Source: Streptomyces sp. HUAS 15-9
GTDB taxonomy: Bacteria > Actinomycetota > Actinomycetes > Streptomycetales > Streptomycetaceae
Direction of reading: 5' to 3'
Length of the DNA: 64,000 nucleotides
Assembly: GCF_025642155.1 (NCBI RefSeq)
Contig: NZ_CP106798.1
Location: forward strand, 7,130,001-7,194,000
Shown here one piece after another: positions 9,690-17,297 of this stretch; within the stretch, counting starts at the first letter, position 1; each line of letters starts with the position of its first letter. The notes beneath the pieces were generated by a model. That model was not told where the DNA came from, searched no databases, and was given only the letters and a program-made list of their open reading frames with translations. The position numbers and the translations under genes were made by a program.

Positions 9690-9883
9690 AGTAGCAGGTC
9701 AAAGCTCTTGGGAGGCGTCCACGGAGATCCGGTACTTGGTGGCAGGCGGTGCGGTGGCTTTGAGACGGCGGCCGCCCTCGCGGCACGGCACCCCTGCAGC
9801 GGCAACCTGAATTCGCTGGTCATGGGGCTGGCGTGGGCGGGGGCTGAGGTGCTCGCGCCGGTCGCGGGCGTGATCAGTAGCAG

Positions 9884-10813
9884 GTGATCGTCCGTCAGCG
9901 CTGGATCTCGGTGTTCGTCAGCACGAGGAGAGCCCGCAGGAGCGTGGTCGCGTGTCGGGCGTTCATGCGGACCTTGGTGAGGATCCGCCAGTTCTTGAGG
10001 TCGGCGAAGCCGTGCTCGTTCGCCGCGCGCTCACGGCTGATCAGCTTGTTCGCCTCCTTCTGGGCGGTGCTGGGGGGATGGCCGCGGGTCGCTTTGCGGC
10101 CGGTGATGATCACGGGGTCGTCCGGATCGTCGTCCAGGCCGGTGAAGCCGAGGTCCGCCAGTGCCCCGAGGCCAGCCTCCCGCAGCTTGGCGGTGATCTT
10201 GTGGTGTCGGGCGGTGGTGACCTCGCTGGAGCGGCCCGGCCTCGCCGCGGAGATCCACACCAGGTTGCCCCGCTCGTCGGGCAGAGCGAGAAACAGCAGG
10301 CCATGGGCCTTGTGCTTCCCGCTGTAGTTCGGCCGGTTGGCGTCACCGGTGCGTCTGCGAGTACGGACGAGAGTGCCGTCGAGCAACACAACGACGCCAC
10401 TCTTCCGGGCGATCTTCTTCAGCGCCGGCTCCAACCGCGGAGCCCGCGCGGCGAGCAGGCCGATCTCTTCCAGCAGCCAGCGGCGCACGGTGGAGGCGGA
10501 GACGTCGTTGCCACCCGCCAAGTCGGAAAGCCTCTGGTCGTGGCGGAGGACCGCCAGGACGATCAGGGCGATCCGGCCGGACGGGAGCTTGCGCCAGCGG
10601 GAGCGGATCTTCTTCAAGTGACCCCGGACCAGGCCGGAGACCAAGTCCAGGGTGGCACTCGACAGCGGCAGGCGGCACTGGTAGACAAGCCCTTCGGTGC
10701 CCTCGGCGGGGCTGGTGTTCTTTCGCATGGAATCCCCAACACCCGTCGGCGGCCCGTGCGTTATGCCGCAATCCGGCCGCAGCCAGTCAGACGGAGGGCT
10801 CTGGCAGGGCGAT
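9884..10813 (-). mobile_element. IS5-type insertion sequence (approximate ends)
   Basis: Contains one intact transposase gene. Candidate imperfect terminal repeats are GATCGTCCGTCAGCGC near 9887 and, inverted, CATCGCCCTGCCAGAG near 10813 (about 9-10 of 15 positions agree). No target duplication was identified, so the ends are estimates. Confidence 0.55.
9895..10728 (-). CDS. IS5-family transposase (HARBI1/DDE_Tnp_4-like)
   Basis: 277 aa from ATG 10728 (MRKNTSPAEG); an upstream in-frame start at 10830 is possible but would cross the element end. An HTH region (about 45-105, with DVSASTVRRWLLEEIGLL) precedes a DDE catalytic core: VVLLDGTLVRTRRR (first Asp), NYSGKHKAHG, ALADLGFTG (second Asp) and ERAANEHGFADLK (Glu). 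The reading frame is intact, so the element may be functional. It sits at the border between the relic zone and the accessory island. Confidence 0.85.
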   Translation of the reverse strand: MRKNTSPAEGTEGLVYQCRLPLSSATLDLVSGLVRGHLKKIRSRWRKLPSGRIALIVLAVLRHDQRLSDLAGGNDVSASTVRRWLLEEIGLLAARAPRLEPALKKIARKSGVVVLLDGTLVRTRRRTGDANRPNYSGKHKAHGLLFLALPDERGNLVWISAARPGRSSEVTTARHHKITAKLREAGLGALADLGFTGLDDDPDDPVIITGRKATRGHPPSTAQKEANKLISRERAANEHGFADLKNWRILTKVRMNARHATTLLRALLVLTNTEIQR

Positions 10814-10907
10814 GAAGAAGAACGCTTCACGGGGCGGCCGTACGGGAGTTAAGACTACACAGGCGCCAGCGGGAGTGCAGGGCGCACCGGTTGGCTTCGA
10901 CAGGGCC

Positions 10908-10932
10908 TGCCCCATGGGGCACTGCCCGGAAG
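10908..10932 (+). promoter_or_regulatory. Island motif copy B
   Basis: CTGCCCCATGGGGCACTGCC followed by CGGAAG fits the repeated island consensus TGCCC-N4-GGGCA-N-TGCCC-GAAG. It lies downstream of the first LuxR-type gene, past its terminator, so the gene it once served may be gone. Confidence 0.55.
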
Positions 10933-10935
10933 GGA

Positions 10936-10972
10936 GGGTGCCCGCGCCTGCTCTATGCGGGTGCGGGCACCC
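10936..10972 (-). terminator. Terminator of the first LuxR-type gene
   Basis: GGGTGCCCGC (10936-10945) pairs perfectly with GCGGGCACCC (10963-10972), immediately downstream of the minus-strand stop at 10977. Confidence 0.7.
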
Positions 10973-10976
10973 CGTC

Positions 10977-11324
10977 TCAGGCGGCCGTCGTCACCGAGAA
11001 CCCCGGCGGCAGGGACATCTCGCGGCACTCGCACCGGAGATCAGTGCACAGCTTCTCGTGGGCGAGCACGGCCAGCACCGCGACCTGAAGCCGCGTCTGC
11101 TGTTCCAGCTTCTCCACGATCCGCGCAATGTGCGCCTTCACCGTGCGCTCCGCGATCCCCAGCTCCCGGGCCAGTTCCCGGTTCCCGGCTCCCGTGCCCA
11201 CGAGCAGGAGTACCTCCCGCTCACGACCTGTGAGCCTTTTGAGCTTCCACAGGCCCTTCACCGGATGGGCGCCCATCCGACGGTAGGCACAGGCATGACC
11301 GCCTGCATCGGACCGTTCAGTCAT
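10977..11324 (-). CDS. Short LuxR-type HTH regulator, copy 1
   Basis: 115 aa, little more than a LuxR/GerE DNA-binding domain: LTGREREVLLLVGTG, NRELARELGIAERTVKAHIA at about residues 31-75. There is no receiver or sensor domain. A paralog lies at 21302-21649; both share an N-terminal C-x-YRR and a C-terminal LCTDxxC, suggesting a metal- or redox-sensitive cysteine set (inference). The start is GTG/ATG at 11324. The two copies bracket a 10-kb island with a recurring palindromic motif, so they are the best candidates to bind it. Confidence 0.85.
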   Translation of the reverse strand: MTERSDAGGHACAYRRMGAHPVKGLWKLKRLTGREREVLLLVGTGAGNRELARELGIAERTVKAHIARIVEKLEQQTRLQVAVLAVLAHEKLCTDLRCECREMSLPPGFSVTTAA

Positions 11325-11459
11325 TCCGGCCCTTCCTGACCACCGCTTTTCCCCGGAAGACCCCCGTGGCCCGGGCTGCTGCGCTGATCATCTACAACCT
11401 AGCGGCTTGCGCCGACGGTATCGCGGATCGTCACGTTGCCTCCACACCCGAAAAGGCGG

Positions 11460-11520
11460 TGCCCGAAAGGGCATTGTCCCTTCAGGCTGTGCCCGACCGG
11501 GCCATGCCTGAAGAGACAAT
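11460..11520 (+). promoter_or_regulatory. Two tandem island motifs and a 15-bp dyad upstream of 11592
   Basis: Copy A1 reads TGCCCGAAAGGGCATTGTCC from 11460; copy A2 reads TGCCCGACCGGGCCATGCCT from about 11490. Overlapping them, ATTGTCCCTTCAGGC (11473-11487) and GCCTGAAGAGACAAT (11506-11520) form an inverted repeat with 14 of 15 positions paired. This is 70-130 bp before the secreted-protein start. Confidence 0.6.
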
Positions 11521-11591
11521 TTCGGTCAAGGAGTCCCGTCCGTAGGTTCGTTGACGATCACACAGAAACCCATACGACACGGGAGTCACGC

Positions 11592-12263
11592 ATGCTCACG
11601 TCCACGACCGGCCGTCTCGCCTCTGCCGCCATCGCTACCGTTGCCGGGCTCGCCGTCCTCGCCCCGGCTGCCCACGCCGCCCCGGCGAAGCAGGCGGCCA
11701 AGCTGACCGTCCCGGCGTACGAGAAGTACCTGAAGCAGCAGAGCGCCCCGGCCGCAAAGAAGGCCGCCGCCCAGTTCGCCAAGCTGAACAAGAACCAGAA
11801 GCAGGTCTTCGTCAAGACCCTCCAGGACCAGAAGGTCTACAAGGCCCTCACCGGCAAGGCCTGGGGCAAGATCCGCAACGTCACCACTGTCGACCGCTAC
11901 AACAAGAACGTCACCTTCGTCACCAAGGCGTCCTTCAAGACCGCCAAGGGCAAGGCCCGCACCACCACGGCGACGTTCTCCGTGACGGAGAAGATCTTCA
12001 ACATCCCCGTCACCACCGAGGGCGCCACCCTCGTCTACCCGACCGTCGGCAAGCTCCCCGGCACCACCACGGCCAGCACCGACGTGTTCAACATCAACGC
12101 CGCGATCCGTATCGACGCCACCAGCAGCGTCAAGGGCAACGACGCCAGCGGTCGTATCACCGCCCTCCCGCGGGTCAAGTCCTTCGGGAAGAAGGCCGTC
12201 AAGCGCGTCACCCTCCACTCCACCAAGCAGGCCTTCATCGGCCAGCTCGTCAACCAGAAGTAA
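11592..12263 (+). CDS. Secreted Lys-rich protein, unknown function
   Basis: 223 aa from ATG 11592 (GGGAG upstream). It has a clear signal peptide: basic start, hydrophobic core AAIATVAGLAVLAPAA, cleavage near AHA-AP at about residue 29. The mature protein is strongly basic and rich in Lys, Ala and Thr, with a helical first half (about 40-100) and a beta-rich second half. There are no cysteines and no recognised catalytic motif. It follows the tandem island motifs and is followed by a strong hairpin, so it is probably monocistronic. Confidence 0.82.
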   Translation: MLTSTTGRLASAAIATVAGLAVLAPAAHAAPAKQAAKLTVPAYEKYLKQQSAPAAKKAAAQFAKLNKNQKQVFVKTLQDQKVYKALTGKAWGKIRNVTTVDRYNKNVTFVTKASFKTAKGKARTTTATFSVTEKIFNIPVTTEGATLVYPTVGKLPGTTTASTDVFNINAAIRIDATSSVKGNDASGRITALPRVKSFGKKAVKRVTLHSTKQAFIGQLVNQK

Positions 12264-12277
12264 CACCCCCGCACGGC

Positions 12278-12314
12278 GGGGGCCGCACTCCCACCCCCGA
12301 GGAGAGCGGCCCCC
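12278..12314 (+). terminator. Terminator after the 223-aa secreted protein gene
   Basis: GGGGGCCGC (12278-12286) pairs with GCGGCCCCC (12306-12314). An alternative 7-bp hairpin CCCCCGC/GCGGGGG at 12266-12282 immediately precedes it. Confidence 0.65.
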
Positions 12315-12327
12315 GTCCCAAAAGACC

Positions 12328-12416
12328 GAGCGGCGCCCGTGGACAGATTCCCCCGTCCAGCCCTGGTCAGGCGATCGTTTCCCTCTTGCGTACGGGGTGA
12401 CGGCCGGGCGCCGCTC
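12328..12416. repeat. 12-bp perfect inverted repeat, 65 bp apart
   Basis: GAGCGGCGCCCG at 12328-12339 and CGGGCGCCGCTC at 12405-12416. The region 12315-12583 holds no gene; this repeat is its only structure that I can see. Its role is unknown. Confidence 0.4.
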
Positions 12417-12583
12417 TCCAGGTCCCCGCAAGGACGCGTTCCCGGTGTACGCCTCTGCAAGGGACCCGCATGTAGCGTCGTGCACGGCTGAACCGGCAGC
12501 AGGCCTTCCTGCAGGACCGCCCGAGGGCCGATCGTTCCAGGGCCTGGACACCAAAAGTCCGGGCCCGGGTGTGTCAACTTAAC

Positions 12584-13740
12584 GGCCCTGTCTCACTTTC
12601 GGTGGTGACTGAGTGTCGTGACGCGTCGTTGACATTCGTGTAAAGAATATCAACGAGCTTGTCCAGACGGTGTTTTCGGTCCTGTTCCCGCTGGTCATAG
12701 ACAACGTGGTCGACGAGGGTGAGCGGATCGCGGTATGGGCGAGGACGCCTCAGGACATGGCGCCGTGTCCGGTGTGCGGGGTGCCGTCGGGGCGGGTGCA
12801 TGGCTATTACTGGCGGACCGTGGCCGATGGACGGGTGGCGGTCCGTGTGCGGGTGCGGCATCTGGTGTGTCCCACCCGCGGCTGCCGACATACCTTCCGC
12901 GAGCAGGTGCCCGGGGTCCTGGACCGACACCAGCGACGCACCACCCGTCTGACCAGGCAAATCAAGGCCGTGGTTAAGGAGTTAGCGGCCCGGGCCGAGG
13001 CACGTTTGCTGGGGATACTCGCGGCGGGCATCTCGCGCCACACGGCTCTGCGTACCCTGTTGCGCATCCCGCTACCCGCAAGGCGGACGCCCCGCGTGAT
13101 CGGCGTCGACGACTTCGCTCTGCGCCGGCGCCACCGCTACGCCACCGTTATCATCGATGCCGATACCCATGAGCGGATCGACGTGCTGCCCGACCGCACA
13201 GCCGACACCCTGGAGGCGTGGCTTCGCGAGCATCCTGGCATCGAGGTCGTGTGCCGCGACGGCTCCGCGACCTACGCCGAGGCCATCCGCCGAGCCCTGC
13301 CCCGTGCGACGCAGATCGGCGATCGGTGGCATCTGTGGCACAACCTGTGTGAAGCCGTCTTGAGCGAGGTCAAAGCGCACAGCACCTGCTGGGCCACCGT
13401 GCTGGACGCCCCCATCTATGACGGGCCTCGAGCCCAGACGACGCTGGAACGCTGGCATCAAGTCCATGGCCTGCTCGACCAGGGCGTGGGTCTGCTCGAA
13501 TGTGCCCGGCGCCTGCAGCTGGCCCTGAACACCGTCAAACGTTACGCCCGAGCCGACCGGCCCGAGCGGATGCTCCGCGTCCCAAATTACCGCGCCAGTC
13601 TGGTCGATCCGTTCCGTGAGCACCTGCACCTTCGGGCCGAGGACCCAGGCGTTTCGGTCAACCATCTCTTCGAAGAGATCAAGGCCCTGGGGTTCACGGG
13701 CTGCCTGAACCTCCTGCACAAGTACATCAACCAGGGCCGT
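12584..13740 (+). mobile_element. ISL3-family insertion sequence, right end missing
   Basis: The left end looks typical (GGCCCTGTCTCACTTTCGGT from 12584). The matching inverted right end is not found near the end of the transposase similarity (about 13740); there the sequence switches to an unrelated coding region. The element is therefore truncated, probably by a deletion or recombination that also removed the start of the neighbouring gene. Confidence 0.7.
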
Positions 13741-13854
13741 GCGGACGCCGAACTCATCTCCTCCACCACCATCCCCCTCGACCAGAACGACGGGTACTTC
13801 ACCCTCCACTCGACCAGGAAGCCGCACCGCTCCCCCCGACCGTGGACACCGTGA
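12670..13854 (+). pseudogene. ISL3 transposase, 3' truncated and fused to foreign codons
   Basis: The N-terminal zinc ribbon (CPVCGVP at about 37-43, then CPTRGCRHTF) and DDE core (IGVDDFALRR; VVCRDGSATY; GDRWHLWHN) are ISL3-family. Similarity ends about residue 357 (LLHKYINQGRADAE). The last 37 codons read into the adjacent gene (LISSTTIPLDQNDGYFTLHS) and stop at 13854. GTG 12670 is the first standard start in frame. The family's C-terminal part is missing, so it is probably inactive. Confidence 0.75.
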
Positions 13855-14153
13855 CCGTCGCGCCCGACCGCAGGGCCGCAACCGTCTCCCTCGGCGAGTG
13901 GGGAGACAAGCCTCTCTACGGAACCGTCATCAGCTTCGACCGGCCCTGCGCCCAAGGAACCAAGGGGTGGACCAAGGAAGGCGAGTTCACGCTGATCGGC
14001 CCTGCGGGCACCCTCTACGTGACCCCCGGAAACAACGACGTAGAGCTGCCAGAGGCCCCCGCGTGGACCCTGACCCTCTACAGCCGCGGGCGCGGCACAC
14101 AGGCGGAAAACGGCGACTACTACCTGACCGTCTGGCCCCAGCCCCCTGCATGA
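13842..14153 (+). CDS. Hypothetical protein, probably 5' truncated/frameshifted
   Basis: 103 aa from GTG 13842, without a clear Shine-Dalgarno. The sequence is beta-rich with motifs GEWGDKPLYGTVISFDRPC and DVELPEAPAWTLTLYSRG and no signal peptide. The natural beginning is probably LISSTTIPLDQNDGYFTLHS, found just upstream in another frame as the tail of the ISL3 frame, so a frameshift near 13805-13815 seems to separate the two parts. No family is recognised. It is followed by a good terminator. Confidence 0.5.
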   Translation: MDTVTVAPDRRAATVSLGEWGDKPLYGTVISFDRPCAQGTKGWTKEGEFTLIGPAGTLYVTPGNNDVELPEAPAWTLTLYSRGRGTQAENGDYYLTVWPQPPA

Positions 14154-14156
14154 TCC

Positions 14157-14188
14157 GAGGGTCCCCGCACAAGAACGCAGGGACCCTC
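14157..14188 (+). terminator. Hairpin terminator
   Basis: GAGGGTCCC (14157-14165) pairs with GGGACCCTC (14180-14188), 4 bases after the upstream stop codon. Confidence 0.7.
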
Positions 14189-14201
14189 CCGTACGCCAAT
14201 G

Positions 14202-14224
14202 TGCCCTTCGGTGCATCGCCCAAG
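14202..14224 (+). promoter_or_regulatory. Island motif copy upstream of 14300
   Basis: TGCCCTTCGGTGCATCGCCC then AAG. It is very like the copy at 16690-16714, including the AAG and a following CACT. It lies about 75-100 bp before the start of the 393-aa secreted protein. Confidence 0.55.
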
Positions 14225-14299
14225 TAGACACTGACGTACTCCCGTTCGACCCCGATACGGTTCAACCTCCATCCCAATAAACGATCTCGAGGGAGAACC

Positions 14300-15481
14300 G
14301 TGCGTCTTTCCCGTGCCGCGTCAGCCGCCCTGGCCCTGGCAACACTGCCCGCCATCGTCGCAACCACGACCGCCGCCTCCCCGCAGGCCGCCCCCAAGAA
14401 CCCGGCACCCGCCGCCGTGTTCACCTTCGACACAGGCGAGCAGGCATTCGACGCCATGACCTCCACCGGCCAGAAGGTCACCACCCTGGCCACCCACATC
14501 GGCCAGGCCGCCGACACCAAAATCCTGGCCGCCGGCAACGAGCGCGCCGTGTCCGACACCACCCTCACGCGCGTCTCCGACCCCCAGGCCCGCGCCGCCT
14601 GGGCCGCCTCGTCGCGCTTCGTGGACCTGTCCTGGGCCGACATCGGCGCCTCCCACTACACCGTCTACCGCGACGGCACCCAGATCGCCACGACGTCCAC
14701 CAACAGCTTCCGCGACACCCAGGTCACGCCGGGCAGCAACGTCGACTACCGCATCATCGGCACCGCCAAGGGCGACACCCACACCTGGGCCCTGAGCGCC
14801 ACCATCCCCGCCAGCAACAGCGTCCAGGCCCTCAACGCCACGGCGAAGGGCATCGAGGCCAAGGCCCGCAAGTACGACAAGAGCAAGCTGGTGTGGCGCT
14901 CCTTCATCCGCCCGACATGGGCCACCGTCCCCGGCTACCTCGAAGACGTCTCCGGCTGCAAGTACACCAAGGGCTACAAGTACGCCGGCGACGCCCACGG
15001 TTTCTCCGCCAAGCAGAAGGGCTCCAGCTTCCGCGCCTCCGTGACCGGCACCGTCGACTGGAAGAACGGAAAGACCCCCTGGTCGCGTGCCACCGGAAAG
15101 ACCCGCGTCTACAAGAAGTCCAACAACCGCCTGGTCGCCACCGGCCAGGCCAGCCCCAAGAAGATCAAGTTCAAGGCCCTCAACGCACACAACGGCAAGG
15201 ACCGCGGCGTGCGCATCATCGTGGAGGCCACCGACCCCTTCTGCCCCTCCGGCGGCATCCGCCGCGCCGGAATCGGCGCCTCCGCCGTGGTCCAGCTCAC
15301 CCGCTCCGGCAGCTTCCACGTCACCGGCAAGTACCGCCAGGCCCCCGACCACGAGCTGTACCTGTACAACTACAGCGGCAAGAAGTACAAGACCAAGACG
15401 ATCTTCCGCGCCAAGATGCTCAACCTGACCTGCCTGTCGCAGCCCGCGTGCCAGATCGCCAACATCGCCGCCAAGGGCTAA
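14300..15481 (+). CDS. Secreted protein with fibronectin-III-like domain
   Basis: 393 aa from GTG 14300, preceded by GAGGGAGA. Residues 1-26 are a signal peptide (cleavage near TAA-SP). A region at about 105-170 (FVDLSWADIGASHYTVYRDG) looks like a fibronectin type III fold. The C-terminal 200 residues are Lys/Tyr-rich and contain four cysteines (SGCKYT, DPFCPSG, NLTCLSQPAC), likely disulfide-bonded. The function is unknown; adhesion or binding is a guess. It has the island motif upstream and a strong hairpin downstream. Confidence 0.8.
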   Translation: MRLSRAASAALALATLPAIVATTTAASPQAAPKNPAPAAVFTFDTGEQAFDAMTSTGQKVTTLATHIGQAADTKILAAGNERAVSDTTLTRVSDPQARAAWAASSRFVDLSWADIGASHYTVYRDGTQIATTSTNSFRDTQVTPGSNVDYRIIGTAKGDTHTWALSATIPASNSVQALNATAKGIEAKARKYDKSKLVWRSFIRPTWATVPGYLEDVSGCKYTKGYKYAGDAHGFSAKQKGSSFRASVTGTVDWKNGKTPWSRATGKTRVYKKSNNRLVATGQASPKKIKFKALNAHNGKDRGVRIIVEATDPFCPSGGIRRAGIGASAVVQLTRSGSFHVTGKYRQAPDHELYLYNYSGKKYKTKTIFRAKMLNLTCLSQPACQIANIAAKG

Positions 15482-15526
15482 CCGACCCCGCCCCCCCGCA
15501 CCCCGACCTGAGGGTGCAATGATCAA

Positions 15527-15557
15527 CAGGCGGTCTCCCGCAGCGGGAGACCGCCTG
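15527..15557 (+). terminator. Perfect 14-bp hairpin between 14300 and 15571 genes
   Basis: CAGGCGGTCTCCCG (15527-15540), 3-nt loop, CGGGAGACCGCCTG (15544-15557). It ends only a few bases before the AAGGGGG ribosome binding site of the next gene, so besides terminating it could modulate read-through or translation of that gene. Confidence 0.75.
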
Positions 15558-15570
15558 AAGGGGGTTCACC

Positions 15571-16023
15571 ATGAACGTCACATTCCGCAGCGCCCTCTAC
15601 TACGCGCACTGCGTCACCCTCGGCTCCGTCTTCACCGGCATCACCGCCGACCGTCTCTGGAGCACCGTCAGCGGCGGCCCATGGGAGCCACTTCTGTACG
15701 GCAGCCGCTCCGACTGGATCTTCCCCGTCATCTGCATCGCTGTCCTGACCGCAGCCCGCATGCTGCGCCGCACCGATCCCCGCTGGAAGACCGCCGTCAT
15801 CGACAGCATCCTCTACCTCACGACGTTCATCGCCTGCATCGCTGCCAGCGCCGTCATGCGGGGGGACGCGGCGGCTGATGCCATCGACGGCGCGTTCTTC
15901 ATCGCCACCCTCGCCATGTTCACCCTCCAGCTCCCCGCCGCCTGGGCCCTGATCGCCTGGTGCAGCGGCCACCTGGAGACCAGCCCGGCCCAGGCCGAGC
16001 GCACGGCGTCCGTCAGCGGCTGA
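15571..16023 (+). CDS. Small integral membrane protein, unknown
   Basis: 150 aa with about four hydrophobic segments (near residues 10-25, 48-65, 75-95 and 108-130) and polar loops. The ATG is preceded by AAGGGGG at good spacing. Its 3' end overlaps the convergent thioredoxin-like gene by 11 bp. No family is recognised. It is preceded by a perfect hairpin rather than the island motif. Confidence 0.75.
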   Translation: MNVTFRSALYYAHCVTLGSVFTGITADRLWSTVSGGPWEPLLYGSRSDWIFPVICIAVLTAARMLRRTDPRWKTAVIDSILYLTTFIACIAASAVMRGDAAADAIDGAFFIATLAMFTLQLPAAWALIAWCSGHLETSPAQAERTASVSG

Positions 16024-16615
16024 CCTTCCCGCTCTTGTCCGGCTTCGTGGCCCAGGCCGTCATCTCGTCCAGCGTGCTCCGGTTGACCTCACCGGCAGAC
16101 GTCGCTGCGATCCGGTACTGAGAATCGATCACCACGGTGAACGGAACACCCTGGGCCCGAAGCACTTCCTTGGGAATCTTCAGCACCGCACGGCCCTGCG
16201 GGTCGTGCAGGTTCGGGTAGGGAACGTGGAACTCGCGGACGAACGCCTTCGCCGACGCCGTGCCACTGCCCTGATTGAGGCCGACGACCACCACACCCTT
16301 GTCCTTCATCTCCTTTTCGTACCTGACCAGCAAAGGCGTCTCCCGGCGGCACGGTCCGCACCAGAACGCCCACGCGTTGACCACAATCGTCTTCCCCCGC
16401 CACGCGGCAAGGTCGAACGGCTTGCCGTCGATCGTGACACCGGTCAGATCGGGGGCCTTGGGCCGGTTCCTGGCATCGATGGTCAGCGCCCCGGAAGCAC
16501 TCGTGTGATAGCCGGTCGGGGCAGAGCTGTCCATGGACGCAATGACCACAGCGCCCCCCACCGCCAAGACGGCGGCCACAGCAAACGGAACGATCGAACG
16601 CACGGAACGTGTCAT
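16013..16615 (-). CDS. Membrane-anchored TlpA/ResA-like thioredoxin
   Basis: 200 aa from ATG 16615; GGAGAAGGA lies 7 nt upstream, better placed than for a TTG at 16621. One N-terminal membrane helix (about 8-30) is followed by a thioredoxin fold of the AhpC/TSA-TlpA type, with the active site WCGPCRRE and the cis-Pro loop VPFTVVID. It acts outside the membrane as a thiol-disulfide reductant, for example in cytochrome c maturation or for the Cys-containing secreted proteins encoded nearby (inference). It is divergent from 16803. Confidence 0.88.
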   Translation of the reverse strand: MTRSVRSIVPFAVAAVLAVGGAVVIASMDSSAPTGYHTSASGALTIDARNRPKAPDLTGVTIDGKPFDLAAWRGKTIVVNAWAFWCGPCRRETPLLVRYEKEMKDKGVVVVGLNQGSGTASAKAFVREFHVPYPNLHDPQGRAVLKIPKEVLRAQGVPFTVVIDSQYRIAATSAGEVNRSTLDEMTAWATKPDKSGKVSR

Positions 16616-16689
16616 TGGCAAGTCCTTCTCCAGTCAAGCTCGTTGGCGCCATCCTCCCAGTTCGCACGGGTCAACCCCCTGGCGGGGTA

Positions 16690-16714
16690 CTGCCCTTCGG
16701 GGCAGTGCCCAAAG
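16690..16714 (+). promoter_or_regulatory. Island motif copy upstream of 16803
   Basis: CTGCCCTTCGGGGCAGTGCC then CAAAG, containing the palindrome CTGCCC-TTCG-GGGCAG. It lies in the divergent spacer between the TlpA-like gene and the 143-aa secreted protein, about 90 bp before the latter. Confidence 0.6.
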
Positions 16715-16802
16715 ATCCACTATCGCCCACGCGTTCGACTCAGGCAGCATGGCAGATGCTTCCCGCCACCCCTGGCGGGAAGCAGACCGAACGGAGACTG
16801 CC

Positions 16803-17234
16803 ATGCAGATAGGCAAAGCCGCCATCTCGGCCGCCCTCGCGGCCAGCGTGCTCGGCGGCATCGCCGGCGCCACCACCGCGAGCGCCACGACAACTTCCAA
16901 GGGATCCGCAGCCGTCGCGGACTACGAGCGGCGCCCCGGCGGCGGCTGGCTGGACTCCTGGAAGAGCAGCGGCAAGAAAGGCCAGAAGAGCGCCGCCCAC
17001 CCGGTGAAGAAGGGCAAGCACTTCTTCCACTTCGGGATCAAGGGCCGCGGTGAGGGCTGGACCGCCGCCGTTTACAAGAGCGTCAAGGGCAAGGACCCCA
17101 AGATCCAGTCCCTCAAGGGCAAGGCCAACGGCACCGAGTACTTCGCCGACCCGAAGAAGTACAGCGCTGGCAACTACTACATCGTCTGGAACTACGCCAA
17201 GAAGGGCAAGACGGTCTGGGGCGGCATCGAGTAA
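16803..17234 (+). CDS. Small secreted Lys/Gly-rich protein
   Basis: 143 aa from ATG 16803; a signal peptide is cleaved near ASA-TT (about residue 28). The mature part of about 115 aa is very basic, with many KG/KK pairs (KSSGKKGQKSA, VKKGKHFFHFG) and aromatic residues, and has no cysteines. It resembles other small cationic actinomycete exoproteins of unknown role. The island motif is upstream and a bidirectional terminator downstream. Confidence 0.8.
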   Translation: MQIGKAAISAALAASVLGGIAGATTASATTTSKGSAAVADYERRPGGGWLDSWKSSGKKGQKSAAHPVKKGKHFFHFGIKGRGEGWTAAVYKSVKGKDPKIQSLKGKANGTEYFADPKKYSAGNYYIVWNYAKKGKTVWGGIE

Positions 17235-17250
17235 CCCCTTCCACCGCTCA

Positions 17251-17290
17251 TGCGAAGAGGGGCCCCGCAGGGCGAGGGCCCCTCTTCGCA
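17251..17290. terminator. Bidirectional terminator
   Basis: TGCGAAGAGGGGCCC (17251-17265) pairs perfectly with GGGCCCCTCTTCGCA (17276-17290). It lies between convergent genes ending at 17234 and 17298 and serves both strands. Confidence 0.8.
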
Positions 17291-17297
17291 CGTCCGC

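Noticed and set aside
16690..16706. UUCG-tetraloop RNA hairpin as the meaning of the island motif
   Set aside because: Only one or two copies have a UUCG loop; others have GAAA, GACC or a loop-less palindrome (10908), so a DNA operator fits better.
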